A stretch of 64,000 bases of DNA from Winogradskyella psychrotolerans (GTDB lineage: Bacteria > Bacteroidota > Bacteroidia > Flavobacteriales > Flavobacteriaceae), in the NCBI RefSeq assembly GCF_018860545.1, contig NZ_JAHKPN010000010.1:1-64000 (forward strand), given 5' to 3'. Numbering within the stretch: position 1 is the stretch's first letter; every line of letters starts with the position of its first letter. The notes beneath the pieces were generated by a model that was not told the DNA's origin, searched no databases, and saw only the letters and a program-made list of their open reading frames with translations. Positions 25,622 to 35,600 of this stretch are shown in pieces. A program made the position numbers and the translations under genes.

Positions 25622-26516
25622 AGGTCTTGCCATCTTTTGATAATAACACATTATCAAAAACTGTTTTGGCTTCCGACTTAAATTCCTCGTAACCGTTATA
25701 CCGTGTGGAATAATGGCCAAGTATTAAAGTCTCTACATTGGCTTTTTTAGCAATCGTAGCCGCTTGTTTTGCAGTACTGTGTTTCGTTGGTATACAAAGT
25801 GCTTCGTTTTTGTCTAAAAACGTAGATTCATGATACAAAACGGTACAGTCTTTTATAATAGGAATGATATCTTCATTGTAAACCGTATCACTACAGAATG
25901 CATAACTTTTTGGTGGCAATGGGTCTTTAGTTACTTTCGCATTACTAATTAAAACACCATCTTCATTTTCGACATCAAACCCTTGTTTTAACTTTCTAAA
26001 ATAGGCCTTATCTATATTAGCTTCAGTGACTAAATTTATGTCAATTTTCCGCTCATTTTCCTTCTCTTTGAAAAGAAACCCATTCGTATAAACCCGATGT
26101 TTTAAAGGAATTGTATAAACTTCAACTTTATCGTCTTCATAAATTAATTCTGATTCATTTGAATTTAATTCATGAAAAATAAGTGGATATTTCGTCCAGC
26201 TTGAAGATAATTTCATTTGAAGTAATATAACTTCCTTTAAACCTTTTGGTGCATAAATATGAAGTTCGGTTTCCCGAGTTAAAAGACTAAAGGTATTCAC
26301 CAAACCCACCAACCCAAAATAATGATCGCCATGAAGGTGGGAAATAAAAATATGCTTAATTCTCGAAAACTTAATCTTATTTCTCCTTAGTTCAACTTGA
26401 GTCCCTTCTCCACAATCAATCAAAAACATATGGTTTTTAATCTCTAAAATTTGAGCTGTAGGATTACTGTTAATACTTGGAGTGGCACTGTGACAGCCGA
26501 GAATAGTTAATTTCAT
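25608..26516 (-). CDS. rnz: Ribonuclease Z
   Basis: A 302-residue metallo-beta-lactamase nuclease that cuts the 3' trailer of tRNA precursors. The zinc motif HLHGDH is in IFISHLHGDHYFGLVGL (about 60-65). The N-terminus MKLTILGCHSATPSINSNPTAQ and the later FCSDTVYNEDI and LYHESTFLD motifs are typical, as is LGHYSTRY near the end. It overlaps the convergent neighbour by 14 bases at the 3' end. Together with rnpB this window holds both tRNA end-maturation activities. Confidence 0.95.
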   Translation of the reverse strand: MKLTILGCHSATPSINSNPTAQILEIKNHMFLIDCGEGTQVELRRNKIKFSRIKHIFISHLHGDHYFGLVGLVNTFSLLTRETELHIYAPKGLKEVILLQMKLSSSWTKYPLIFHELNSNESELIYEDDKVEVYTIPLKHRVYTNGFLFKEKENERKIDINLVTEANIDKAYFRKLKQGFDVENEDGVLISNAKVTKDPLPPKSYAFCSDTVYNEDIIPIIKDCTVLYHESTFLDKNEALCIPTKHSTAKQAATIAKKANVETLILGHYSTRYNGYEEFKSEAKTVFDNVLLSKDGKTFNFD

Positions 26517-26599
26517 TTAAAATAGATTGTCGTTTCGTCGTTTCTCGTTAATTGTATATACCCTTCGACTTTACAACTTAACAACAAACTTCTCAACTT

Positions 26600-26932
26600 T
26601 TAGAAGTCTAAATCGCGCTCAATATCTTCCATTTCAATTATATCAAAAGCCTCTTGCATAGTTGGCACTACAACTATTTCATCTGGCATGTCGTTTAAAT
26701 CTACTTTTTCAGACACTAAAACAAACGATTTTTTATCACTACGATGCGTATTACTAAGACGTAAAAACTCAATCACATCTTGAAGCGATATTTGATCTAA
26801 ACTCGTTAGGTTGATGATTAAATGTGTGTGTTTATAGGTATCGTAATCTGCTTCAATTTTTTTAACTAAATCAACAATTGAAACTTTTTCTTGAGTAATT
26901 ATGGTAACATTACCATCTTTATCTATAATCAT
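26600..26932 (-). CDS. STAS-like small protein between rnz and pyrB
   Basis: A 110-residue soluble protein with a clear beta-alpha pattern (HLIINLTSLDQISLQDVIEFLRLSN) like a STAS anti-anti-sigma-factor-type fold. Databases often name homologues ribonuclease Z because of their neighbour, but no metal-binding motif is present. It ends 83 bases before rnz on the same strand and starts 3 bases after pyrB. Function is unknown. Confidence 0.75.
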   Translation of the reverse strand: MIIDKDGNVTIITQEKVSIVDLVKKIEADYDTYKHTHLIINLTSLDQISLQDVIEFLRLSNTHRSDKKSFVLVSEKVDLNDMPDEIVVVPTMQEAFDIIEMEDIERDLDF

Positions 26933-26935
26933 ATC

Positions 26936-27865
26936 TTATTGTTTTATCTTAGAAGCTAACAAATAGATGACTGCCATCCTAACGGCAACACCATTTTCTA
27001 CTTGATTTAAGATAATGGCTTGTTTAGAATCTGCAACATCACTTGTAATTTCTACTCCTCTATTAATTGGTCCAGGATGCATAATTACAATCTCTTTATT
27101 TAAGCTATCTAATAGTTCTTTATTAACGCCAAATTGTTGGGTATATTCTCGTGTTGAAGGAAAATAACTGATGTCCATACGCTCATTTTGTACTCTGAGC
27201 ATATTGGCAACATCGCACCATTCTAAGGCTTTTTTTAAATTGGTTTCTACTTTTACGCCTAAGTCCTTTATGTATTTAGGTAATAATGTTTTAGGACCAC
27301 AAACCATAACGTTTGCTCCTTGTAATTGTAAGGCATAAATGTTTGACAACGCCACACGACTATGCAAAATATCACCGACAATGACCACATTTTTTCCTTT
27401 TACACTTCCTAATGTCTCGCGTATTGAATAGGAATCTAATAAGGCTTGAGTCGGGTGCTCATGTGCTCCATCTCCAGCATTAATTATACTTGCATTAACA
27501 TGTTTTGAAAGAAATACACCTGCACCAGGATTAGGGTGACGCATCACCACCATATCTACTTTCATAGATAAAATGTTATTAACCGTATCTATTAGTGTCT
27601 CCCCTTTTTTAACGGATGACTGCGATGCAGAAAAATTAATAACATCTGCTGACAAACGTTTTTCTGCCAATTCAAAAGATAATTTGGTACGTGTAGAATT
27701 TTCAAAAAACAGATTTGCAATCGTAATATCTCTAAGCGATGGTACTTTTTTAATGGGTCTGTTTATCACCTCTTTAAACTGATCGGCAGTTTCAAAAATA
27801 AGGTCGATATCTTGTTTGGTCAGATATTTAATTCCTAATAAGTGATTGACACTTAATTCGCTCAT
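26936..27865 (-). CDS. pyrB: Aspartate carbamoyltransferase catalytic subunit
   Basis: A 309-residue enzyme for the second step of pyrimidine synthesis. Carbamoyl-phosphate site FFENSTRTKLSFELAEKRL is at about 53-71, the lysine loop SSVKKGETL near 82-91, MRHPNPGAG near 110, and GDGAHEHPTQALLDS near 131-145. The C-terminal MHPGPINRGVEI is typical. No pyrI regulatory gene follows, so it is probably an unregulated trimer. It lies about 100 bases downstream of pyrR on the same strand. Confidence 0.96.
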   Translation of the reverse strand: MSELSVNHLLGIKYLTKQDIDLIFETADQFKEVINRPIKKVPSLRDITIANLFFENSTRTKLSFELAEKRLSADVINFSASQSSVKKGETLIDTVNNILSMKVDMVVMRHPNPGAGVFLSKHVNASIINAGDGAHEHPTQALLDSYSIRETLGSVKGKNVVIVGDILHSRVALSNIYALQLQGANVMVCGPKTLLPKYIKDLGVKVETNLKKALEWCDVANMLRVQNERMDISYFPSTREYTQQFGVNKELLDSLNKEIVIMHPGPINRGVEITSDVADSKQAIILNQVENGVAVRMAVIYLLASKIKQ

Positions 27866-27879
27866 CTTTTATTCGCTTT

Positions 27880-27965
27880 TGGCTATTAGCTATTAGCTTT
27901 TAGCAATTCCCTTTATGTTTACTTGTTTATTCAAGTTCAACTTTGATTTCAAGTTCAACTTCATT
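27880..27965. repeat. Low-complexity direct repeats between pyrR and pyrB
   Basis: CTATTAG recurs in a short ladder (about 27882-27905), then TTCAAGTTCAACTT occurs twice, at 27930-27943 and 27949-27962, with a 19-bp period. It is non-coding. Short TTAG-rich ladders of this sort resemble the array at the window start. Confidence 0.8.
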
Positions 27966-27969
27966 TTTC

Positions 27970-28509
27970 TCATTTATCCACTAAATAAACGGCATCTTCT
28001 CCTTCATTTTCAAACCACTTCACGATTACCTTTTGATTATCAATAGCATCCACCTGTCTACCTCTATAGTTAGGTTGAATAGGTAAATGTCTACTAAAAC
28101 GTCTATCAATTAAGGTTAATAATTCAATATCCTTTGGTCTTCCAAAAGATTGAATTGCAGTAAGTGCAGATCTAATGCTTCGACCTGTATATAAGACATC
28201 GTCTATAAAAACGACATTTTTATCTTCAACAATAAAATTAATTATAGTTGTATTCGCTTCTAATGGTTTGTCTCCTCTTCTAAAGTCATCTCTAAAAAAC
28301 GTAATATCTAAATGTCCGAGTTGAATATTCTTAATCTTATAATCATCGGTTAAAATTTGAGCTAAACGATCAGCTAAAAATTTTCCTCTTGGTTGAATTC
28401 CGATTAAAACAGTTTCAGAAAAATCATCGTGATTTTCAATGAGTTGACAAGCCAATCTATGAAGGATAATGTTGACTTCCTTAGAGTTAAGTAATACTTT
28501 TTGACTCAT
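27970..28509 (-). CDS. pyrR: Bifunctional pyr operon regulator / uracil phosphoribosyltransferase
   Basis: A 179-residue PyrR. The PRPP-binding loop is VVFIDDVLYTGRSIRSAL (about 103-120), and the FRDDFRRGDKP segment is the RNA/UMP-site region of the family. In other bacteria PyrR binds pyr mRNA leaders to control attenuation and can also make UMP from uracil. The gene has its own long leader (about 180 bases) with an unusual long-range repeat. It is followed by pyrB. Confidence 0.94.
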   Translation of the reverse strand: MSQKVLLNSKEVNIILHRLACQLIENHDDFSETVLIGIQPRGKFLADRLAQILTDDYKIKNIQLGHLDITFFRDDFRRGDKPLEANTTIINFIVEDKNVVFIDDVLYTGRSIRSALTAIQSFGRPKDIELLTLIDRRFSRHLPIQPNYRGRQVDAIDNQKVIVKWFENEGEDAVYLVDK

Positions 28510-28514
28510 AAATA

Positions 28515-28673
28515 GAACTCATTTAAACTTTTCAAGTTGCTAAAAAATTAATCTTTTTCACTATGTTTTTATCATTTATTACTTCCGTAACGATGCTATG
28601 CAAGTCAAAAATGACTTCAACACAGCGCAAAAATCTTTAATTTTCGCCTAAATTCAAAAGTAGAAATGAGTTC
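28515..28673 (-). promoter_or_regulatory. pyrR leader with long-range 10-bp inverted repeat
   Basis: On the plus strand GAACTCATTT (28515-28524) is perfectly complementary to AAATGAGTTC (28664-28673). In the mRNA one arm sits about 20 bases from the predicted 5' end and the other ends five bases before the pyrR ATG. A smaller hairpin AAGTCA-N4-TGACTT (28602-28617) lies between. The helix could hide the pyrR start region. The stretch 28510-28810 holds no gene. Confidence 0.5.
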
Positions 28674-28698
28674 ATAGTTTCCAAGCGTTGTTGGTTTA

Positions 28699-28728
28699 CA
28701 AAGTTAGGATAAAATTTGTGGTTTGCAA
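28699..28728 (-). promoter_or_regulatory. pyrR promoter (TTG-N19-TAACTTTG)
   Basis: On the minus strand a TTG at 28728-28726 lies 19 bases from TAACTTTG at 28706-28699. This fits the Bacteroidota -33/-7 consensus exactly. Transcription should start near 28692, giving a 5' leader of about 180 bases for pyrR. Confidence 0.7.
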
Positions 28729-28810
28729 TAGCTTTTCTTCTAAAGACCATTCACAAAAAACAAAAAGACAGGAGCTAAAATCGCATTGAGAAGTTTCCGC
28801 TTTTCAACAT

Positions 28811-30499
28811 TTAAAATGGAGCTTCACAACTAAAACTAACCCACTCTCGCTTTATGGGATGTTCAAAACTTAAAGTTTCTGCATGAAGGTGTAATCGGTT
28901 GGCAAGTCTACCGTATAAATCATCACCAACTATGGGAGAATTTAAACCTTTGTGATGCGCTGCATGGACACGCAATTGATGGGTTCTACCGGATATTGGA
29001 TAAAAGTGAATTCTAGTTTTATGGTCCTTGACCTCAACTACCTCATATTTTGTCGTCGCTTTTTTACCATGTTCATAACACACTAATTGTCTAGGCCTGT
29101 TATTTAAATCCACTCGAAGTGGTAAATCTATAATACCTTCTGTTGTTTCTAAAACTCCATCTAAAACCGCAACATATCGTTTTTTAATGGTTCGGTTAAT
29201 AAATTGTTTTTGAAGGTGTTTATGAGCTCTTTCACTTTTAGCAACAACCAACAAACCTGATGTAGACATATCTAAACGATGCAATAATAAAGGACCTGTA
29301 GCTTCAGGTAAGTAGGTTTTCATTCGTGTTAACACCGAATCTTTTATGGTTTTTCCTGGTACTGATAAAAACTCATGTGGCTTATTTAAAACTAAGAGAA
29401 AATCATCTTCATAAATAATGTTTAACTCGCCATTAAATACTCCTGCAGTTTCAATTGGGTTGGGTTCCACATCCAAACCCTGCATCATATGGCCTAAAAT
29501 AGGTTCACATCTGCTACGACAAGAGGGATAGAATTGTCCATGACGACGTACTTCAGTGTTTGGTGCTATTCCCCACCAAAATTCAGCCATGGCAATAGGT
29601 TTTAAAGCATTTTCATAAGCATACTGAAATAATTTAGGAGCAGCACATTCTCCTGCCGCTGCTGGAGGTCTCCCTAATTCTGTAGTCTTAAAAATATCTA
29701 TTAAATCTTTTACATCTCCTTTTGCATTCAAAAAACAATACTGCTCGTGAATTCGTTTTTGTAAACCTGCAGAACGTGTTTTTCGCTCTAGTTTTAAATC
29801 CTCAATAGGCTGCGTTAATTCCCGTAAACGCTGCTCCGCTTTTTCAAGTTCAGCCTCACATTTTAACTTTAAATATTTTAAATCGAGATTATTTTTAATG
29901 CTTTGTTGCTTCAGTGTCTCTAAAAAAGATTCGTTCTCTGCTATTGATAGATGCTCATGCTCTACTTCTACTCTACGGAGCTTCCTTTTTTGTTTTTCAG
30001 TTTTTATATGTTTTTTAAAATCTTGAATTTTTTGAGCATTATCTTCTTTTATTTGCTCAATACATAACCTTATTTCATCTAATTCCGGATTCTGCTCTAA
30101 GTTTTCAATCGCTTTGGTCAAAATATTTAATTGACCTTCGTTTTGTTTGTAAAAACCGTCTTCATTTAAAGTATCATATATAGGTGGCACAAATCCTTTA
30201 AGGTGATTTGTTTCCGCCAATTTCCCCGAAAATGCTGCGATATAACCTAGTTGTCCTTCTAAAGTTTCAACGATCATCACACCAAACATTTTTCCGATTG
30301 ATATACCTGATTTATTTTCACACAAACCAAAATTATGCTCAAAATCTAATTGTGTATTTAGATAGGTTTTTAGCTCCTCAGCAGCTTTAACACAAAGTGG
30401 ATGTGATGTATAATAAAACGGAAAGGTGAATTGTTCCGGAAGTGTTTCCGATGTGTTATCTGCTATAGGATGAAAACAACCATCTTCCGTGTAAAACAT
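28811..30499 (-). CDS. RluA-family pseudouridine synthase with long N-terminal extension
   Basis: The catalytic domain covers about the last 230 residues of this 562-residue protein. It carries LLHRLDMSTSGLL with the catalytic Asp, PLRVDLNNRPRQ, FYPISGRTHQLRVH and RLHLHAE. The first 330 residues are an extension: an N-terminal domain with WWG(I)APN and CAAPKLFQYA motifs and a coiled coil at about 145-250. The ATG at 30499 is preferred to the TTG at 30520, because a TAATTTTG -7 element sits at 30533-30526. It isomerises uridines in rRNA or tRNA; the target site is unknown. Confidence 0.88.
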   Translation of the reverse strand: MFYTEDGCFHPIADNTSETLPEQFTFPFYYTSHPLCVKAAEELKTYLNTQLDFEHNFGLCENKSGISIGKMFGVMIVETLEGQLGYIAAFSGKLAETNHLKGFVPPIYDTLNEDGFYKQNEGQLNILTKAIENLEQNPELDEIRLCIEQIKEDNAQKIQDFKKHIKTEKQKRKLRRVEVEHEHLSIAENESFLETLKQQSIKNNLDLKYLKLKCEAELEKAEQRLRELTQPIEDLKLERKTRSAGLQKRIHEQYCFLNAKGDVKDLIDIFKTTELGRPPAAAGECAAPKLFQYAYENALKPIAMAEFWWGIAPNTEVRRHGQFYPSCRSRCEPILGHMMQGLDVEPNPIETAGVFNGELNIIYEDDFLLVLNKPHEFLSVPGKTIKDSVLTRMKTYLPEATGPLLLHRLDMSTSGLLVVAKSERAHKHLQKQFINRTIKKRYVAVLDGVLETTEGIIDLPLRVDLNNRPRQLVCYEHGKKATTKYEVVEVKDHKTRIHFYPISGRTHQLRVHAAHHKGLNSPIVGDDLYGRLANRLHLHAETLSFEHPIKREWVSFSCEAPF

Positions 30500-30722
30500 G
30501 TACTTTTTATTGATTTGCAAAGAAACAAAATTATAAATGAGTTACAACCGTCAGCTGAAGTGAAATTTATTTTTATTCATATGGTTACGAGATCTCTTTA
30601 AGTAAAAAAAACATTGCGACACTACTTATTCACACAGCATTAATCCCTTCATTTGGTGAAAGTTTTATATTTTGGCATCATAATTGGAATTAGAGATTTA
30701 TAACCAATAAAAACACAAGATT

Positions 30723-31907
30723 ATGAAAAGACTTCTACTATTATCAGTCCTTGTTACGGTACTTGTATCTTGTAGTGCCAAAAAACAAATTGAGAGCGCC
30801 ATTAGCCAAGGAAATTATGACCAAGCTATTTCTGATGCTTTAGAAAAATTAGAAAATAACAAAGATAAAAATCGTAAGCAAGATTATATTGTGATGCTTC
30901 AAGATGCATATAATAAAGTTTTGGAAGAGGATTTACAAACTATAAAACATCTTAAAAAAGATGGCAATCCAGAGCAATACAAAACAATTTATGATATGTA
31001 TTCGGACTTGGAAGCTAGACAAGTCGCGATAAAACGTGTAATGCCTTTACAAATAGACGGTAAAACCATCAATTTTACATTTAAAGATTATAGTTCTGAA
31101 TTGGTTGATTATAGATATAAAACGTCTGACTATTTAATTAACCAAGGCATAGCGCTTTTGGATTCAAATGATAAATACAATGCAAGAGAAGCGCATGACA
31201 TCTTTAGTTATATAGAACGTATTAATCCTAATTTTGAAGAAAACCGAAGCTTAATAACAGAAGCACATCTAAAAGGAATGGATTATATCCACGTGTCTAT
31301 TCAAAACCACACACAGCAAATTATTCCACAACAATTAGAAGCGGAATTATTAGATTTTAACACCTATGGTTTAGATCAATTCTGGACAACATACCACGCA
31401 ACTCCTGATAAATCTATAACTTATGATTATGCCATGCAATTACAATTAAAGCAAATCATTGTATCACCTGAACGGGTTAATGAACGTCAAATATTAAGAG
31501 AACAAGAAATTGTTGATGGCTGGGAATATCAATTAGATCGTGCTGGCAATGTAAAAAAAGATAGCCTCGGCAATGACATAAAGATTGACAAGATTGTAAA
31601 TGTGAAAGCTAGGTTTACAGAGGTTATACAAACTAAATCGTCTCAAGTTATTGCCAATGTTGTTTACAAAGACTTAAAACAGAATCAAACTATTGATACG
31701 TTTACCGTAGATAGTGGATTTGTTTTTGAAAACATTTTTGGCACTTATAAAGGCGATAGAAGAGCTTTAAACAAAGACGATAGAAATTTGTTGAACCAGA
31801 GACAAATTCAATTCCCTTCTGATGAACAAATGGTCTATGATACTGGTGAAGATTTGAAGCTTCAGTTAAAAAACATTATTAATTCGTATACTGTGACAAG
31901 AAGTTAG
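30723..31907 (+). CDS. Uncharacterised lipoprotein with tandem-repeat-like helices
   Basis: A 394-residue lipoprotein with lipobox TVLVSC (Cys17). The first 100 mature residues are helical and TPR-like (SAISQGNYDQAISDALEKLEN). The central and C-terminal parts are beta/alpha mixed, with FTEVIQTKSSQVIANVVYKDLKQNQTIDTF. I recall similar lipoproteins in many Flavobacteriaceae with no assigned function. It has its own terminator downstream. Confidence 0.8.
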   Translation: MKRLLLLSVLVTVLVSCSAKKQIESAISQGNYDQAISDALEKLENNKDKNRKQDYIVMLQDAYNKVLEEDLQTIKHLKKDGNPEQYKTIYDMYSDLEARQVAIKRVMPLQIDGKTINFTFKDYSSELVDYRYKTSDYLINQGIALLDSNDKYNAREAHDIFSYIERINPNFEENRSLITEAHLKGMDYIHVSIQNHTQQIIPQQLEAELLDFNTYGLDQFWTTYHATPDKSITYDYAMQLQLKQIIVSPERVNERQILREQEIVDGWEYQLDRAGNVKKDSLGNDIKIDKIVNVKARFTEVIQTKSSQVIANVVYKDLKQNQTIDTFTVDSGFVFENIFGTYKGDRRALNKDDRNLLNQRQIQFPSDEQMVYDTGEDLKLQLKNIINSYTVTRS

Positions 31908-31931
31908 AATTGTTTTCTAATTCAGCAGAAT

Positions 31932-31978
31932 AAAACTCTCATATGAGCATATCAATGTTCATTCATGAGAGTTTTTTT
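31932..31978 (+). terminator. Rho-independent terminator
   Basis: AAAACTCTCAT pairs with ATGAGAGTTTT around a loop of about 22 bases and is followed by Ts. It lies 25 bases after the lipoprotein stop codon. Beyond it, 31979-32515 is AT-rich non-coding sequence with no gene I can support; a TATGTCCGTT motif is at 32198-32207. Confidence 0.82.
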
Positions 31979-32515
31979 ATATCTATTATTTTATGAATTT
32001 CACATAAAATCCACCTCTAAAATATCATTTTGATATTTTCAATCAATTCAATTAATTATATCTCAACAACTTTTTTAAAAATTTAATTTACACGGATTGT
32101 AGATTTTATAGAAGTGGAATCAATTTTTCATTTATATCCGAATATCCCTATTTAGTTCATAGCAATTATAAAGTAAGCGCTTAATAAGAAAACGGCGTAT
32201 GTCCGTTGTGGAAAATTTAGAACGACGGGTACTATACAAATGATGACTAAAATACTTTAAATTTTGATATTTATTCAAAGTAAATCGCTGAATAACATCA
32301 AAAATTAAGTCTCATCAAGACTAAATAGCAAGAAAATCATCTTTTTTAACTATGTGCAATATCATATTTTTAAGTTTGAAGAACCTGTGTTTTTATAATC
32401 GAATCACAAGAAAACCCTTACTAAATCAAGACTTAAGCACCAGTCATTTTCTTACTTTACACTATATAAAAATACACTTTATCGCATTAAATTGCATTTT
32501 ACCGATGATTATGTT

Positions 32516-32544
32516 TGTAAATTTCACTTTAAAATCTATATTTG
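32516..32544 (+). promoter_or_regulatory. Promoter of the giant type A cargo gene (TTTG-N17-TATATTTG)
   Basis: TTTG at 32516-32519 and TATATTTG at 32537-32544 match both Bacteroidota promoter boxes. The start of transcription should be near 32551, giving a leader of about 100 bases. A short open frame overlapping it (32352-32561) is therefore judged spurious. Confidence 0.7.
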
Positions 32545-32650
32545 CCCATCCCTACATGTAATAAAATTTTTAGTTCACTATATAAAATTAACGAGCTAAA
32601 CATTACTCCCTAATAATGTTTTGTTTTTTTAAACATTAAATATTACTGTT

Positions 32651-35600
32651 ATGATAAATCATTACTTTAGGTTTTTAACTTTTGTTGCTCCATTAGTATT
32701 TCTATTATTAATTTCTACTTTTTCTTTTGCACAGACCACCGTCATTAACCCGAATGCTGAAGGTGGTTTTGAATCAGGAACTACATTTGCTAGCAATGGC
32801 TGGAGTGCAACAACTAATAACAATAATACAAGATGGGTATGTGAACCTGATGCAGAACCAGGATTTACAGGTAATAGATCTGCATACGTATCATACGATA
32901 ATAGAGCACCATATGATCATTCGTACAGAACCAATAGAACCAGAATAACTCATCTTTATAGAAATGTCACAATTCCAGCTGGTGCTACTAATATATTATT
33001 AGATTTTAGGTGGATTAGTGAAGGCGAAGTATGGAGGGGAACTGTTTATGATGCTATGAGAGTATGGTTGGTACCTACTTCTTATACACCAAATTATAAC
33101 AGTCAAATTACTGCTTTTGGGGGAAGAGTGCAAATTGGTGAAGACGATTATTACGATCAGGATACATGGACCAATGAAACGAATATTACCATTCCTAACA
33201 CATATGCCAATACCACATTCAGGTTAGTTTTTGAATGGAGAAATGATAATAGCGCAGGTAGTCAACCTCCTGCTGCCATAGATAATGTGTATTTACGTTA
33301 TACCAACCCAACACCAACGATAGCAAACTTTAATCCAACAACTGTTTGTCCGGGAGATTCTATAACCATTACAGGAACCAATTTTTCTGGTGCAACTGCG
33401 GTTAGATTTAATGGCGTTAATGCCACATCTTATACCGTAGATAGTGCTAATCAAATTACAGCTGTTGTACCAGTTGCAACTACTGGCGCAATTACCGTAA
33501 CAACAAGTGCAGGAACTGCCAACAGCGCAAATAATATAATAATCAATTCATCATCTACGGCACCTAGTGCTATATCTGGAACAGATCTTATTTGTTCAGG
33601 GAGTTCTACAACATTAACAGCTAGTGGTGGCAAAGCAGGAACTGGCTCCTCTATTCAATGGTTTTCAGGATCATGCGGAGGTACCGTTCTTCATACTGGG
33701 AATACATTTAATGTTAGCCCACCTTCAACGACTACTTATTTTGCGAGACGAAATGGCACCTGTAATACTACAGGTTGTATATCATATACAGTTACAGTAG
33801 AAAATCCTGTCACAGCTGCAGGTACAATCACAGGTACATCTCCGGTTTGTCAAGGAGAAACAGGCATTGCTTTTTCTGTGCCAACAATCACAAATGCTAC
33901 AAATTACACGTGGTCGTTACCAATAGGTGCTACCATAGCATCTGGTAATGGGACAAATAGTATTACTGTTAATTTTTCGGCATCAGCCGTTTCTGGAAAT
34001 GTATCAGTTTACGGCAGTAATTCATGTGGAAATGGAGCAACTTCTAGTTTTCCCGTCGCTGTAAATAATTTACCAAATAACGCAGGAAGCATCACAGGTA
34101 CAGCTACTGTATGTCAAGGAGAAACAGGTATTTCATTTTCTATACCTACAATTTCTAATGCAACAGGCTATACATGGACGTTACCAGCTGGAGCAACAAT
34201 TGTTTCTGGCGCTAATACAGAGAGTATTACTGTAGATTTTTCACCAACTGCAACTTCTGGAACAATAAGTGTCTTTGGAACAAATGCATGTGGTGATGGT
34301 GCTGACTCAAATTTTTCGGTAACAGTAAATAACCTGTCTATGGCACCTACAAGCATCACAGGAACATCAAACATTTGCGAAGGAACATCTACAGAACTTT
34401 TTGCAAATGGAGGGACTGTTGGTACAGCTGCTAATATAGAATGGTACACGGATTCGTGTGGTGGTACATCTGTTGGGTCAGGAAATAGCATTACGGTTTC
34501 ACCAACAACAGACACCACATATTACGTGAGATATGAAAGTATATGTAATACAACATCGTGTGCTTCTGTAACAGTAACAGTAAATCCTTTACCACTCGCA
34601 GCAGGAACTATTACAGGTACTAGTACAGTCTGTCAAGGTGAAAATAATGTATCTTACTCCGTACCTGCAATTACTAATGCAACAAGCTATACATGGTCAG
34701 TCCCAACTGGAGCGACTATAGTTAATGGAGCTGGAACAAATAGTATTGAAATAGATTTTGGATTATCGGCAGCCTCTGGTGATGTCAGTGTACAAGGCAC
34801 AAATTCTTGTGGTAACGGTACAATTTCCGATTTCGCGGTAACGGTTAATCCTTTACCTGACACAGCAGGAACAATTACAGGTTCAGCAATTGTGTGTCAA
34901 GGTGATACAGGTGTTTCTTTTTCTATACCAGCAATTGCGAACGCTACTGATTATACATGGACATTACCTACAGGTGCCTCAATAGTATCAGGAAGTAATA
35001 CAGAATCCATTACCGTTGACTTTTCAGCAGTAGCTGCATCAGGAGTTATTACCGTAGTAGGAACTAATTCTTGTGGCTCAGGTGTGGTATCAGCTAATTT
35101 TGATATCGCCGTAAATATCCCATCTGTAAAACCAACAAGTATTTTAGGAACCTCAACTATATGTGAAACTCAATCTACCACCTTAACATTAGATGGTGGC
35201 ATTGCTGGCACTGGAGCAACTGCAGAATGGTTTTCTGGTTCTTGCGTTGGTACTTCTGAAGGTACAGGAAATAGTATTACGGTTTCTCCAACAACAACTA
35301 CTGAATACTTTGTTAGATATTCTGGGGATTGTAATACTACATCGTGTGCATCTGTAACCGTAACCGTAAACCCATTGCCAGATTCCGCAGGAACTATTAC
35401 AGGTCCTATCGAAGTTTGTCAAGGTCAAAATGGTGTTACTTATACCGTGCCTGCTATTACTAATGCAACAGATTATATTTGGACATTACCAACAGGAGCA
35501 ACAATTGCTAGTGGAGCAAATACAAATAGTATTATTGTAAACTATAGTGTAACAGCAGCTTCTGGAAGTATAACCGTTCAAGGCTCTAATGCTTGTGGTG

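Noticed and set aside
32352..32561. Open frame of 69 codons before the giant type A gene
   Set aside because: It overlaps a well-formed promoter for that gene, has no signal peptide and reads like translated AT-rich spacer.
34168..34518. Long minus-strand frames opposite the giant proteins
   Set aside because: These are mirror frames produced by Thr/Ser/Gly-rich repeats; several more occur in both giant genes, and none has promoter or homology.
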